Virus record (IMG/VR): IMGVR_UViG_3300031658_000148
Coordinates: 1 to 22,429 of that record
Reading direction: 5' to 3' (one strand)
Source of the DNA: a virus
Length of the DNA stretch: 22,429 nt
Position numbers and translations under genes: made by a program
The notes under the pieces: model-generated
Seen by the model: the letters and a program-made list of their open reading frames with translations, nothing else
Database searches by the model: none
What the model was told of the DNA's origin: nothing
Part shown: one piece after another, positions 1 through 8,633 of the stretch
Layout of the letters: every line of letters starts with the position of its first letter
Numbering within the stretch: the stretch's first letter is position 1

Positions 1-3000
1 CAAAGTCATCAGCTCCTGGAGGTATGTATATATTAAATCTGCTTAATAGTTTTCCTATTTTAGATCTTTTCTTACCTCTTATAAGTGAATCCATTTCATC
101 TTCAAGACTTCTTTGACCACTTTCTTTGGCTTGTTGTACTCTTTTGGTAACACCTAAATTATCTAACATATCAGCGACAGCTTTTACGTTAGCAGCAACA
201 TCATCAGCAAAGAAAACATCGTTATAGCCTTCAGATACTTTTTCAGCAACCCACATAGCTTTAGCACCAGGCTTACCGTTAGCAAGTCCAGTTATATTTT
301 GCAGTGGTATACTTATACCTAAAGTAGCTCTTAAAAATTCTTGTATAGCTATATTAGCATTTGCTGGTCTAGCAGTTAATACAAAAACATCTCTATCACC
401 TTTAGCTTCTGTAAAACGTTTAGCAAGAATAGCCAGAGGCCCTTTGCTTCCTTCTTTTACTTGGCTAAATTCTGAATAATCAAAAGTTGCTCCCGCATCT
501 TGTAACTCACTAAATTGTTCAGCAAATTGTGTAGCATCTAAATTACCCTGCGTTCCATCTGGAAGCGTGTAGAGCACCTTAGAATTAGTTTTAGCTAATG
601 TATCGTCAAAATCAAATACTCTAGCTTTTTTAGTAGGCGCTTTTGTGTTAGATCCTACTACTTTAGCTTTTCTAAGTATATCTAATTTTTCTATTATTTG
701 ATCAGTTGTTAAACCATCTATATCTATATCAAAATCTTTTAATAAACTGTAATTACCCTGACGAACTTGCTCTTGCATTTTAGCAATACCATCTTCAGAC
801 ATTATTTGTAATTTTACTTGAGCAAAGTTTTTTTCGTTTCTAACTTCATAAGTAGCTTTACCAACAAAATCAGTCCATTCAGCTTCACTCATGTATTTTT
901 TTACAGAGTTGTATCCAGTGCTTATAGCATTTAACATAGACTTACCACCTTGATAAGCTAATTTAGTAGCTCTAAGTCCACCTATTAAAACATTAATTGG
1001 CACCGCTCCAAGATTCATTTGCAACGTACCATTGTCTCCAGTAAGTTCAGTTAATTTAGCTATAGCTCTATCAATTAAGTTTTCTACTTGATCAATGTTA
1101 TTTTCTACAGCAGCAGCATTAGATGCAGCTACAGCATCAGGAGTACTAGCGCTTTGAACATTATTTTCTTCAGCTATAGTTTTTCCTGTTTCAGGATTTA
1201 TTATAGAATTTAAATCAATTCCTGCTTTAGCTAATCTTACTATTGGATTATCTAATATACTAAAACCTTCAGGTAAAGTAGCATCTAGTTTAGCGTTGTC
1301 AATACGCTCATCATCTTTTTTAGAAAGTTGTGTTTGGTAATAATTATCTTTAATATAAGGCATTATTTCAGCAACTTTATTATTTGCTATAGCCCATATC
1401 AATGTTGCACCTATTACTGAAGCTGGAGGATTGTGTTCTTCTCTAAATTTTTCTCCTTGTTTTTGTTTAAAACCAATACCATATTCCATTAATTTAGATT
1501 TATATCTAAATGGAGCGGCAATTTTTATTATACCCGTAGTGGCTTGGTAACCAGAAGATATAAATAAAGAAGCTAATTCTACAGACATCTTATTTTCTGC
1601 AACTGAGTTAGCTAATTTGTTTGCTAAAAACTCTAAAGCTTTTAAATTAATTTCACCTTGTTTTTTTCCTTCAGCCGTAAAAGCTTTTAAAATACTTACA
1701 CGTTTAGGTTTTTTTACATCATAATTATTATCAAAAGTTTTAGCTAATTCTAAAGCTTCTATATAAGCGGGATCTTTTGTACCCCAATATAAACCACCTT
1801 TTTTAGGTAAATTAACATAAACTCCATCTACTTTTCTTCTAGCAAAATTACCAAACTTAGAACCTTCAAGCATCCAGCTTGGTATTTCAGCAGCAATAAC
1901 AGCCGCTTTCATTTGTTCTTGTTTTTCTAATCTATTAGAATCATTAACAGTAACTCTTCCTATACCTAATAAATCTGTTACTTGATTTATTGATCTCAAT
2001 GAAGATATTTTATTCAACATATCAATCATTGTTGACGTAAAACCTTTAGGAATTAACAAGTCTAATCCTTTTTTAGCTGTTTCATTTTCTTGCGCTTGTC
2101 TACTTAAAAACTTTTCTCTAACACCAGCATCATTGTTTAATAAATCTATAGCTTGAGCAGCGCCTAATGACGATGCTACCGCTTCTATAAGATTCATACG
2201 TCTATCAGAAAGCTTTTGTGCATCACCTTTTTTAGTATTATCTACTTTAGTATAAAAATCAATAAAAGCTTGTTGATCTATGTTTTCAAAAGCAACTTTA
2301 TTACCGTCAACATCTAATAAACCTAGCTCAACAAAAGGATTAATACCTGTTTTGTTATTTCTAGCTTTACGCATACTTTCAGTAGTAAGAACATCATAAA
2401 AAGGTCTTATGTTTTCCTTAAGATTTTTTGTAAAATCTTGTTTTGTTTTTGTGTTTTTACCAAATAAATTTTTTAAATCAGAATATAATACATCTTTAAG
2501 TGTTTTAGCTATTTCAGATTTAAATTTAGTTGCATCCACCTTATTGCTAATAGTAGACAATGCTGACATGGCTGCTTTGCGAGCTTTATTAATTATTGAA
2601 TCTGGAATTTGCATAGCTCTCGCTGTTTCAATAGCTTGTCTCGCTTCTTCTTGTTCTTGTACGTCTTCTAAAACAGATGCACCTAAATTAGGATTCTCAC
2701 TTATACTTTCTGTAAAACCATCTTGTTTTGCTGATTTTGTAGCAACTCTATTAGCTCTTAAGTTTAATCTATTACTAATAAATCTATCTAAAGATTGTAA
2801 AGAAGGATCAAAATTTTCTCTATTTATCATTAGAAAAGCATCATCTTCTAGATTTTTCTTAAACTGATCTCTAGTTACATCTCTTAAATCTGATGGTATA
2901 TTATCATAAAGTCTTTTTGTAGCAGACTCAACTATTCCACCAACAATTTTTCCAAATTCATTAGAAGTTTTAGTATTTTCAATAAAATTACCATTTTTAT

Positions 3001-5626
3001 CTAAGCTTTTGTTGTAGAAATCTTGAAGTTTAGTATATTTATCACTTTTAGTTTTTCCTTTAACTTCTTGTATTTGACTTCTTTTATTTACAAAAGCATT
3101 TTTAACTAATTTATATTGTTTTTGATACTGTTCTTGAGTTATTTGTTTGCTGTTTTTTTGAGCTAAAAGCTCTTGAGACTTAGCTACAAAAGCTTTACCT
3201 AATTGAACAATATTTTTAGATGTAGCTATTGTTGGTAAATTTAAATCTATACTTAAACCAGCTGCTTTAGGTGTTATAAATTTTAATTGTTCTTCTGTGT
3301 TTTTAATCTTTAAATCTAAAAACTTCATTTCAGCTGGCGTTACAGCTTCCTTTCTTTTATTATAAAGTTTATCTAATTGTTCGCTTAATATAAATGATTT
3401 AGTTGCTACATAGTTTCCTTCAGGAACTTTACCTTTAACAACCTCTTGTTCAAATTGTTCAAGCGCAAAAGTTGCTCCATTAAAGTTTTTTTCATCAGCT
3501 AAACTAGTAATTTGATCTTTTTCATCTTGCAGCGCATCGTATCTGGCAATTTGAATTCTAGCTTTGTCGTTTCTAGCTTCTTTACTAAGTTTAGCATTAA
3601 CGCCTTCTCCTCTAGCTATTTTACCAATATCTAAACCTACATTTCTTTTTATATTATCTATTTCAAATAATCTTTTTTGTTGAGATTTATTTAAATTATC
3701 CCAACCGTCTACTGATTTTTTAAGCAGTTTAGTCTGTTTTAATCTTATGTCATTAATGTCATTTTGTATAGATGACTTTTCTTCTAACGACAATTTAGGA
3801 TTAACTAATTCTTTAGATAAACTTTTAATTAAATCGTTACCAGTAACCATTTCATCAATAACATTTGGACCAGTTATTGCTTTTAAAACAGCTGATCCTG
3901 CAACTGGAAATTTATAAATAAAACCACTCATTACAGCACCACTTGCAAAAGAATCAACTAAACCTCTTGTTAAAGAAACATCTTCTTTACCTAAAAGAAA
4001 TCTATCCGCTATGTTTTCGGCATAAGTTGCAGCAACTTCAGCTCCACCTTCCATACCCATATCTTTAGCCCAATTTACATAATCATTAGCTATATACCTC
4101 TTGGCACTATCTATAAGAGTGTTTTCTCCTTTAAAAGCTTTTGTTATTCTGTTTAATTGACCTAAACTAACTCTTTCGGTTAAATATTCTGCACCTCCAA
4201 CCATAGCTGGAGCCATAAGAAGTTGTAATCCGCTATATTCTTGGCCATTATCAATTTCTTTTTCCATTTCAAGAAACTTACCTCCAGCTGCAGAACTTCC
4301 TAACATAGCTAAAGAAGCATTAGGCATTGTTATCATAGTAGCCATTATTGGCAATTGAGATCCAATTAAATTTCCAATCCAATTTCCAGCTTGTCCAGCA
4401 TTTTTAATATTAGAAACCTCAACTGGTTTAGCTATTCCGCCTCTTATATTTTCAGATATATTTCCTAAATAATCATTAATATCTTTAGATGTTTCGCCAA
4501 ACAAAGCTCCAAAACCAGGAACAGCCATATTAACCATCCAGCTTGGTATTCCTACTTCTTTACCAGCTATATCACTAGCTATACTTTCAGCACTTTCTTT
4601 TAACCATCTAGGTGTTGCGTATAATCCCGACGCTATATCTATTGTAGACGCAGCTAAAGCTCCTGCAAAAACCTCTGAAGTTCCATAATTTCTTCTAACT
4701 ATGTCTAAAGCTTCTGCATTTCTTTGTTGTGAATCATTTATTTCTCCTATTTTAGAGAACTCTTCATCTTGTAAACTATCAAGAATTTTTAATTCATCCA
4801 TATAGCCTTTAAACTCTATTTGAGCATCTTCAAGTTCCTTTTCAGTTGAATATGTTTTCTTTAAACCTTGAGCATAAGCAGCTGTGTTTTTTGCTGTTTC
4901 TTGAATTTTTTCAATTCTATTTTTTATTTTTTTAGTTTCTTCTTTATCAAATTCTTGATTTTTTAAACTAATCCTAGATTCTTTGTTTTTTAATTTTTGA
5001 GCTTCATTTGCTTCAAAAATATTTAAGCTACCTAATTTAGTTTCAACAACTTCAGTTGCTATTCCTTTTTCTTGATCTTGTTGCCAAAGTGTTTTTGCTT
5101 TATTTAAAACTTGATCTTCAGTTAACAAATTTCCACCAAAATTTTCTGTTTCTAACTGTGCTTTAGCTTCTTTAATAAATTTAACTCTATCTTCAGGTTC
5201 TTGATTAGTTACATAAGTACCTTGTGAATATCCAGACGATGGTATATAAACTTGATTTTCTTCTTGCCATTTATTTGAAAAAAGTTTATCAGCTTTTTCA
5301 GGTAATTCTTCTACTAATTTATCAGCTTCTTTTTGTAATTCTGGAGAAAGTCTATTTCCTGTTACAACTACTTCATCTAACGTATTTTCAGAACCAAAGC
5401 CTGTTGATACTGTTTCAGGTTGTAATCCCAATAAAGAATCTACCGATTGCAATTCCGTATCTACGCTTTCCGCCGTTGCAGGTGCAATCTCGTCTACTAC
5501 AACGGCTTCTGTCTTTAGTGGTTTTAAACCAGTGCTTTGAGTGTATTCTTCAACACTCATTTTACTAGCCAAAGCGGCTTCTTCAACTTGTTCTAACGTA
5601 TATTCTGTTCCGTTAAGTTCAAACAT
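1..5626 (-). CDS. Giant internal virion/ejection protein with HAD phosphatase domain (3' end beyond window)
   Basis: Starting at the ATG at 5626-5624, I read an open frame of at least 1875 codons to the window edge with no stop. It begins 8 bases after the 532-residue gene ends. The N-terminus (MFELNGTEYTLEQ...) is followed by a motif LDEVVVTGNR at residues 83-92. Hydrophobic stretches lie near 319-335, 416-447 and 555-585, the kind of segment expected in a membrane-penetrating ejection protein. Residues from about 585 to 1000 are rich in Lys, Glu, Gln and Asn and look helical. Residues about 1250-1400 form a compact aromatic-containing block I cannot assign. A full HAD hydrolase motif set lies at 1672-1809. 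Size, hydrophobic segments and position after three smaller virion genes match the place of T7 gp16. I see no lytic transglycosylase motif. It could also be classed as a 'polyvalent' protein: a giant phage protein carrying several effector domains. Structural role is likely; exact function is inferred. Confidence 0.85.
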   Translation of the reverse strand, partial: MFELNGTEYTLEQVEEAALASKMSVEEYTQSTGLKPLKTEAVVVDEIAPATAESVDTELQSVDSLLGLQPETVSTGFGSENTLDEVVVTGNRLSPELQKEADKLVEELPEKADKLFSNKWQEENQVYIPSSGYSQGTYVTNQEPEDRVKFIKEAKAQLETENFGGNLLTEDQVLNKAKTLWQQDQEKGIATEVVETKLGSLNIFEANEAQKLKNKESRISLKNQEFDKEETKKIKNRIEKIQETAKNTAAYAQGLKKTYSTEKELEDAQIEFKGYMDELKILDSLQDEEFSKIGEINDSQQRNAEALDIVRRNYGTSEVFAGALAASTIDIASGLYATPRWLKESAESIASDIAGKEVGIPSWMVNMAVPGFGALFGETSKDINDYLGNISENIRGGIAKPVEVSNIKNAGQAGNWIGNLIGSQLPIMATMITMPNASLAMLGSSAAGGKFLEMEKEIDNGQEYSGLQLLMAPAMVGGAEYLTERVSLGQLNRITKAFKGENTLIDSAKRYIANDYVNWAKDMGMEGGAEVAATYAENIADRFLLGKEDVSLTRGLVDSFASGAVMSGFIYKFPVAGSAVLKAITGPNVIDEMVTGNDLIKSLSKELVNPKLSLEEKSSIQNDINDIRLKQTKLLKKSVDGWDNLNKSQQKRLFEIDNIKRNVGLDIGKIARGEGVNAKLSKEARNDKARIQIARYDALQDEKDQITSLADEKNFNGATFALEQFEQEVVKGKVPEGNYVATKSFILSEQLDKLYNKRKEAVTPAEMKFLDLKIKNTEEQLKFITPKAAGLSIDLNLPTIATSKNIVQLGKAFVAKSQELLAQKNSKQITQEQYQKQYKLVKNAFVNKRSQIQEVKGKTKSDKYTKLQDFYNKSLDKNGNFIENTKTSNEFGKIVGGIVESATKRLYDNIPSDLRDVTRDQFKKNLEDDAFLMINRENFDPSLQSLDRFISNRLNLRANRVATKSAKQDGFTESISENPNLGASVLEDVQEQEEARQAIETARAMQIPDSIINKARKAAMSALSTISNKVDATKFKSEIAKTLKDVLYSDLKNLFGKNTKTKQDFTKNLKENIRPFYDVLTTESMRKARNNKTGINPFVELGLLDVDGNKVAFENIDQQAFIDFYTKVDNTKKGDAQKLSDRRMNLIEAVASSLGAAQAIDLLNNDAGVREKFLSRQAQENETAKKGLDLLIPKGFTSTMIDMLNKISSLRSINQVTDLLGIGRVTVNDSNRLEKQEQMKAAVIAAEIPSWMLEGSKFGNFARRKVDGVYVNLPKKGGLYWGTKDPAYIEALELAKTFDNNYDVKKPKRVSILKAFTAEGKKQGEINLKALEFLANKLANSVAENKMSVELASLFISSGYQATTGIIKIAAPFRYKSKLMEYGIGFKQKQGEKFREEHNPPASVIGATLIWAIANNKVAEIMPYIKDNYYQTQLSKKDDERIDNAKLDATLPEGFSILDNPIVRLAKAGIDLNSIINPETGKTIAEENNVQSASTPDAVAASNAAAVENNIDQVENLIDRAIAKLTELTGDNGTLQMNLGAVPINVLIGGLRATKLAYQGGKSMLNAISTGYNSVKKYMSEAEWTDFVGKATYEVRNEKNFAQVKLQIMSEDGIAKMQEQVRQGNYSLLKDFDIDIDGLTTDQIIEKLDILRKAKVVGSNTKAPTKKARVFDFDDTLAKTNSKVLYTLPDGTQGNLDATQFAEQFSELQDAGATFDYSEFSQVKEGSKGPLAILAKRFTEAKGDRDVFVLTARPANANIAIQEFLRATLGISIPLQNITGLANGKPGAKAMWVAEKVSEGYNDVFFADDVAANVKAVADMLDNLGVTKRVQQAKESGQRSLEDEMDSLIRGKKRSKIGKLLSRFNIYIPPGADDF
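137..634 (-). other. HAD-superfamily hydrolase domain inside the giant protein
   Basis: Residues about 1665-1830 of the giant protein carry all four HAD motifs in order. Motif I is DFDDT at 1672-1676, with nucleophile Asp1672 and acid/base Asp1674. Motif II is LTARP with Thr1751. The motif III lysine is probably Lys1789 (GKPGAKAMW). Motif IV is FFADDVAAN with Asp1808 and Asp1809. Spacing is normal for a small HAD phosphatase, and a short hydrophobic strand precedes motifs I, II and IV as expected. The family removes phosphate from small molecules, nucleotides or nucleic-acid ends using Mg2+; the substrate here cannot be told. All catalytic residues are intact, so an active enzyme is expected. 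Confidence 0.85.
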
Positions 5627-5634
5627 ATTTAATA

Positions 5635-7233
5635 TTAATTAATTATTTGTAATCCAGAAGGTGTAAAATTGCCAGGTCTTGCTATTTGAGAAGCTCTAGC
5701 CTCATTAAAACTCATGTTATCTGTAGAGTTTCCATTTATAAATCCAGCAGCTAATTCTTTAGCCTTAGCTTCTGAAAAACCTTGTGCTATAAAAATGTTT
5801 TGCAAACCTTTTTGCGCATTATCACCAGGACTTAAGGTTATAGATTTTTTAGTTGATTTACCAGAAGTACTACCGCCTGGTCTTGATATTTTAATATAAT
5901 CAACTGTACCAGGTGTTTGTATTTCGCCTGTATCTTTATCCACAATAGGTTGATCTCCAAATTCTTCAACTTCTAATCCCATTTTACCTAAAGCTTCTTT
6001 TAATTTAGGATTTAATTTTGAATTATCTGTTGAATCTGTTAATTCTAAGTTACCTGAAAATACTCCAGCGTCATTTTGACTAAAACCTAATCCGTTTAAA
6101 TTTTCTGTTGTATTTGTAAATGAATTAGCTAATCTTTCTTGTTCTTGAAGTCTAAAAACTTCATTTGGATCACCTGCATTTGCTGCAGCAGTTGTTTTAG
6201 CTTTTAAAGCTCTAGTGGCTTCTACTCTATATCTATTATCTAAAATACCTTTAGAATCTTTAATAAAATTAGCTTCACCCATTTCTTGAAACCTTTTACC
6301 CATTACATAGTCTAATTCATTCTCATACCTTTCATCTGACAAAGGTTGACCTGTCTTAGCATCTATTTTTGCGTCTGGTGGAACATAACCAAATTGACCA
6401 CCAGTATTTTCCGCCATTGCATCAATTTCTTTTCTTTCCATAAACATCCAATCAGCCGCTGCATATTTTAAACCATCTTCTCCAACGTTTGTTTTATATT
6501 GATCATAAGTGTTTTTCCAAGAAGCTCTAACATCATCATTTACTTCAAAAACATTATTATCGTAAGCTAATTTATTAGCTACTTTTATAGAATCATTTGG
6601 ATTTGTAGGTGTTACTGCTAAAGTTGACATTTGATCAAACTTATTTACTGGCATACTTATTTCATCTCCAGTAACAGTCTTACCTTTTAAAACTAAAGTT
6701 CCATCTTCCATTTCAAAATAGTTTCCATTGTCTGGTGTTAAACCAGTTGCATAAAAACTTAAATCTTCTTCATTGTTGTAACTAGAAGCACCTCCAACAC
6801 CTTTAGTTGCTATAGCTTGTGCTCCAGCTGTCATTTTTTGAACATATTGTGCTTTAGCGCCTTTTAACGTACCCACTTGTTTTAAAACGTTAGCTTTAGC
6901 CATAGCTCTTTCTTGAGTAGTCATACTATCGTCGTTGTCTACTTTATAATATGTGTCAGCTAATAAACCACCTGCAGTTTGCATTTGGTTTTCCATGTTG
7001 TCATATTGACTATCTATTGGAAAATTAAAAGCTGAATACTCTTGTATTTTAAGCTGTTCCATGGAATAATCTTCCAAATCTTGCTTTCTTTGACGATCTT
7101 CAGCTAATCTTCTTCTGTCAGTTCTAACTCTATTTTGATTTATAGCTTCTTCTACAGAATCTCCAATTCGCTTTGATTGATCTGCATAATTACCTGTTCC
7201 GTAGAACTGTTGCCATTCGCTTATGCTTGCCAT
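5635..7233 (-). CDS. Putative internal virion protein (T7 gp15 position)
   Basis: This 532-residue protein belongs to no family I recognise. Residues about 20-70 are charged and helical (many Arg, Glu, Asp, Gln), the middle is mixed, and residues about 455-470 are a Ser/Gly/Lys-rich linker (GGSTSGKSTKK). The C-terminal 60 residues look like a small helical domain. No signal peptide, membrane segment or enzyme motif is visible. Its ATG shares one base with the stop of the S74-domain gene (TAATG), which suggests translational coupling, and the giant virion gene follows 8 bases later. Lying between the gp14-like and giant proteins, it occupies the place of T7 gp15, an ejected protein forming part of the trans-envelope channel. 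That role is inferred from position only. Confidence 0.8.
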   Translation of the reverse strand: MASISEWQQFYGTGNYADQSKRIGDSVEEAINQNRVRTDRRRLAEDRQRKQDLEDYSMEQLKIQEYSAFNFPIDSQYDNMENQMQTAGGLLADTYYKVDNDDSMTTQERAMAKANVLKQVGTLKGAKAQYVQKMTAGAQAIATKGVGGASSYNNEEDLSFYATGLTPDNGNYFEMEDGTLVLKGKTVTGDEISMPVNKFDQMSTLAVTPTNPNDSIKVANKLAYDNNVFEVNDDVRASWKNTYDQYKTNVGEDGLKYAAADWMFMERKEIDAMAENTGGQFGYVPPDAKIDAKTGQPLSDERYENELDYVMGKRFQEMGEANFIKDSKGILDNRYRVEATRALKAKTTAAANAGDPNEVFRLQEQERLANSFTNTTENLNGLGFSQNDAGVFSGNLELTDSTDNSKLNPKLKEALGKMGLEVEEFGDQPIVDKDTGEIQTPGTVDYIKISRPGGSTSGKSTKKSITLSPGDNAQKGLQNIFIAQGFSEAKAKELAAGFINGNSTDNMSFNEARASQIARPGNFTPSGLQIIN

Positions 7234-8633
7234 TATTTAATTTTTTTAAATTCAACATCTATAAAACCGTAATCTACCCTATCAAAACCATCCTCATGTT
7301 TAGCTACGGCATATTCTGGAATTTCATCAGACATTACACCTTGAAAAGTACCTTCACCATGTTTGTTATCTTTATATTCAAAATTATAAATTTTATAACC
7401 ATTCGCAGAAATAGCAACTTCTTTAATATTTTTCTTTAATCTTCTATCGCTTAACATTTTCATTCCTATATCTGCAACACCTGCTATACCACCTATAAGA
7501 TCACCTTTAGCTGCTGCTCTAGCATCTTTGGTTGCTTGATATTCTCCTGCTCTTCTATTTAAAGTATCTTGATCTCTACCATATTCCATGTCTTGAACTC
7601 TCATTTGGCCTTGAGCATTTAATTCTGAATTTCTCATTAAACTTTCTTGAGCAAATCTATCAGCACCTATTTGATTTCCAATATTAAATTGTTGACCTTG
7701 GTTTGCAAATTGAGTATTAGCAAGTTCAAATTTATTATCTGATTGAAATTGCATTTGTTGGTTTCTATTTATGTTGCTCATATTAAATTGCTCTCTTCTT
7801 TCATCAGCTCCAAATTGACTTAATGCAAATTGATTATTAGCTTGAGCTCCAAACTTAGCGGCTTGATTAGCTGCTTGAGCTCCAAATTGAGAAGCTGTAT
7901 TAGCTTGACCTGCTGTAAATTGATTTGCTTGGTTTTGTGCTTGTGCACCAAATTGAGCTGCTTTGTTTTGACCACCAACATTAAATTGAGATTGTCCAAG
8001 ATCAAATTGTGATGATAAATTACCTTGAGCTAATTGAGCTCTTTGCAATTCACCTTCACCTTTTGCTCTCATCATTTCATTAGATTTAACTTGTTGATCT
8101 ATACTTGCTGATATTCCTTGTTTAGATTTAGCTGCAGCAGCGGCCAAAGCAGTTGCGCCACCTGCACCAGTACCAGCTTGAGCTGCTAAGTCTTGAGACG
8201 CTGCTAAAGATTGATCTGCTTCTTGAGCTGCAATTTCAGCACCAGCTGTTGAAACTTGAAGATTAGACATAGTATTAGTAAGACCAGTATTTGCACCTCT
8301 TGCTAATCCTCCTACATTTGTACCTTGTGCGCTGTATCCTTGACCTTCATATCCTTGAGATGTGTATCCTTCAGATGTATATCCTTGAGCATCACCTAAA
8401 GTGCTACCTTGAGCAACACCCATCGGTCCACCTAAAGTTCCTCCAGTTGCTTGTCCAGGTGTGTATTGACCAGGCGCATAAGATCCAGCTGTAAGATCTC
8501 CATACGAATTTTGAAATTGTCTATTTTCAACAGCATCTTCAGCACCTTCAAAACCTTTTTTAGCGGATTTTTCTGCTGCCCTTCTTTTCTTGCCTCCAAA
8601 AGCTGAGGCTACTCCTTTAACTATACTTCCCAT
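7233..8633 (-). CDS. Gln/Gly/Ala-rich virion protein with C-terminal S74 chaperone domain
   Basis: The 466-residue product has a basic N-terminus (GGKKRRAAEKSAKKG), a low-complexity region of GQY/GYxxxG repeats (about 52-104), an Ala-rich helical part (130-200), and Phe-Gln-Asn repeats with an 11-residue period (217-271, looser to about 327). From residue 395 it ends in a short peptidase S74 domain starting SDRRLKKNIKEV. In characterised S74 domains the protein cuts itself just before this Ser using a Ser-Lys pair; here Ser395 and Lys400 have the correct spacing. The domain is short, about 72 residues. Such domains usually help trimeric fibres or spikes fold, so a tail fibre is possible. Position after the GNAT-like gene and before two larger virion genes instead suggests an internal virion protein like T7 gp14. 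The start overlaps the preceding stop as TAATG. Confidence 0.88.
   Translation of the reverse strand: MGSIVKGVASAFGGKKRRAAEKSAKKGFEGAEDAVENRQFQNSYGDLTAGSYAPGQYTPGQATGGTLGGPMGVAQGSTLGDAQGYTSEGYTSQGYEGQGYSAQGTNVGGLARGANTGLTNTMSNLQVSTAGAEIAAQEADQSLAASQDLAAQAGTGAGGATALAAAAAKSKQGISASIDQQVKSNEMMRAKGEGELQRAQLAQGNLSSQFDLGQSQFNVGGQNKAAQFGAQAQNQANQFTAGQANTASQFGAQAANQAAKFGAQANNQFALSQFGADERREQFNMSNINRNQQMQFQSDNKFELANTQFANQGQQFNIGNQIGADRFAQESLMRNSELNAQGQMRVQDMEYGRDQDTLNRRAGEYQATKDARAAAKGDLIGGIAGVADIGMKMLSDRRLKKNIKEVAISANGYKIYNFEYKDNKHGEGTFQGVMSDEIPEYAVAKHEDGFDRVDYGFIDVEFKKIK
7236..7451 (-). other. Peptidase S74 (intramolecular chaperone) domain
   Basis: Residues 395-466 of the preceding protein. The S-D-x-R-L-K signature has the catalytic Ser at 395 and Lys at 400, followed by KNIKEV, GYKIYNFEYKD and a GVMSDEIPEYAV segment typical of the family. 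Both catalytic residues are present, so self-cleavage between Leu394 and Ser395 is predicted. The long helical tail seen in larger members is missing. Confidence 0.87.
7821..7985 (-). repeat. Hendecad (11-residue) Phe/Gln/Asn repeats in the S74-domain protein
   Basis: Phenylalanines fall at residues 217, 228, 239, 250 and 261, exactly 11 apart. The units resemble FGAQAxNQAxx, for example FGAQAQNQANQ and FGAQAANQAAK. At DNA level this is five 33-base units of related sequence. Eleven-residue periods fit a straight or slightly right-handed helical bundle. A looser form of the repeat continues to about residue 327. Confidence 0.85.
8322..8384 (-). repeat. Short Gly-Tyr repeats in the S74-domain protein
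   Basis: Residues 84-104 are four imperfect copies of a GY-containing unit of 5 residues: GYTSE, GYTSQ, GYEGQ and GYSAQ, with a trailing G. On the plus strand the repeating unit reads close to 'tatccttgagatgtg'. The stretch is low-complexity and probably flexible. Related GQY and GGT motifs precede it from about residue 52. Confidence 0.8.

Noticed and set aside
2409-2867. Plus-strand open frame of 152 codons
   Set aside because: It lies fully inside the minus-strand giant gene. Its Leu/Phe/Ser-rich product is what the complement of an A+T-rich coding strand gives.
5224-5568. Plus-strand open frame of 114 codons rich in Leu and Phe
   Set aside because: Complementary to the N-terminal part of the giant gene, whose product carries clear motifs; no independent evidence of expression.
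1-5626. Lytic transglycosylase or lysozyme domain as in T7 gp16
   Set aside because: I found no convincing catalytic Glu motif in the part that is visible; such a domain could still lie beyond the left edge.
7820-8012. Open frames on both strands across the repeat region of the S74-domain gene
   Set aside because: Products of the 33-base repeat periodicity read in other frames; composition is low-complexity and no start context supports them.
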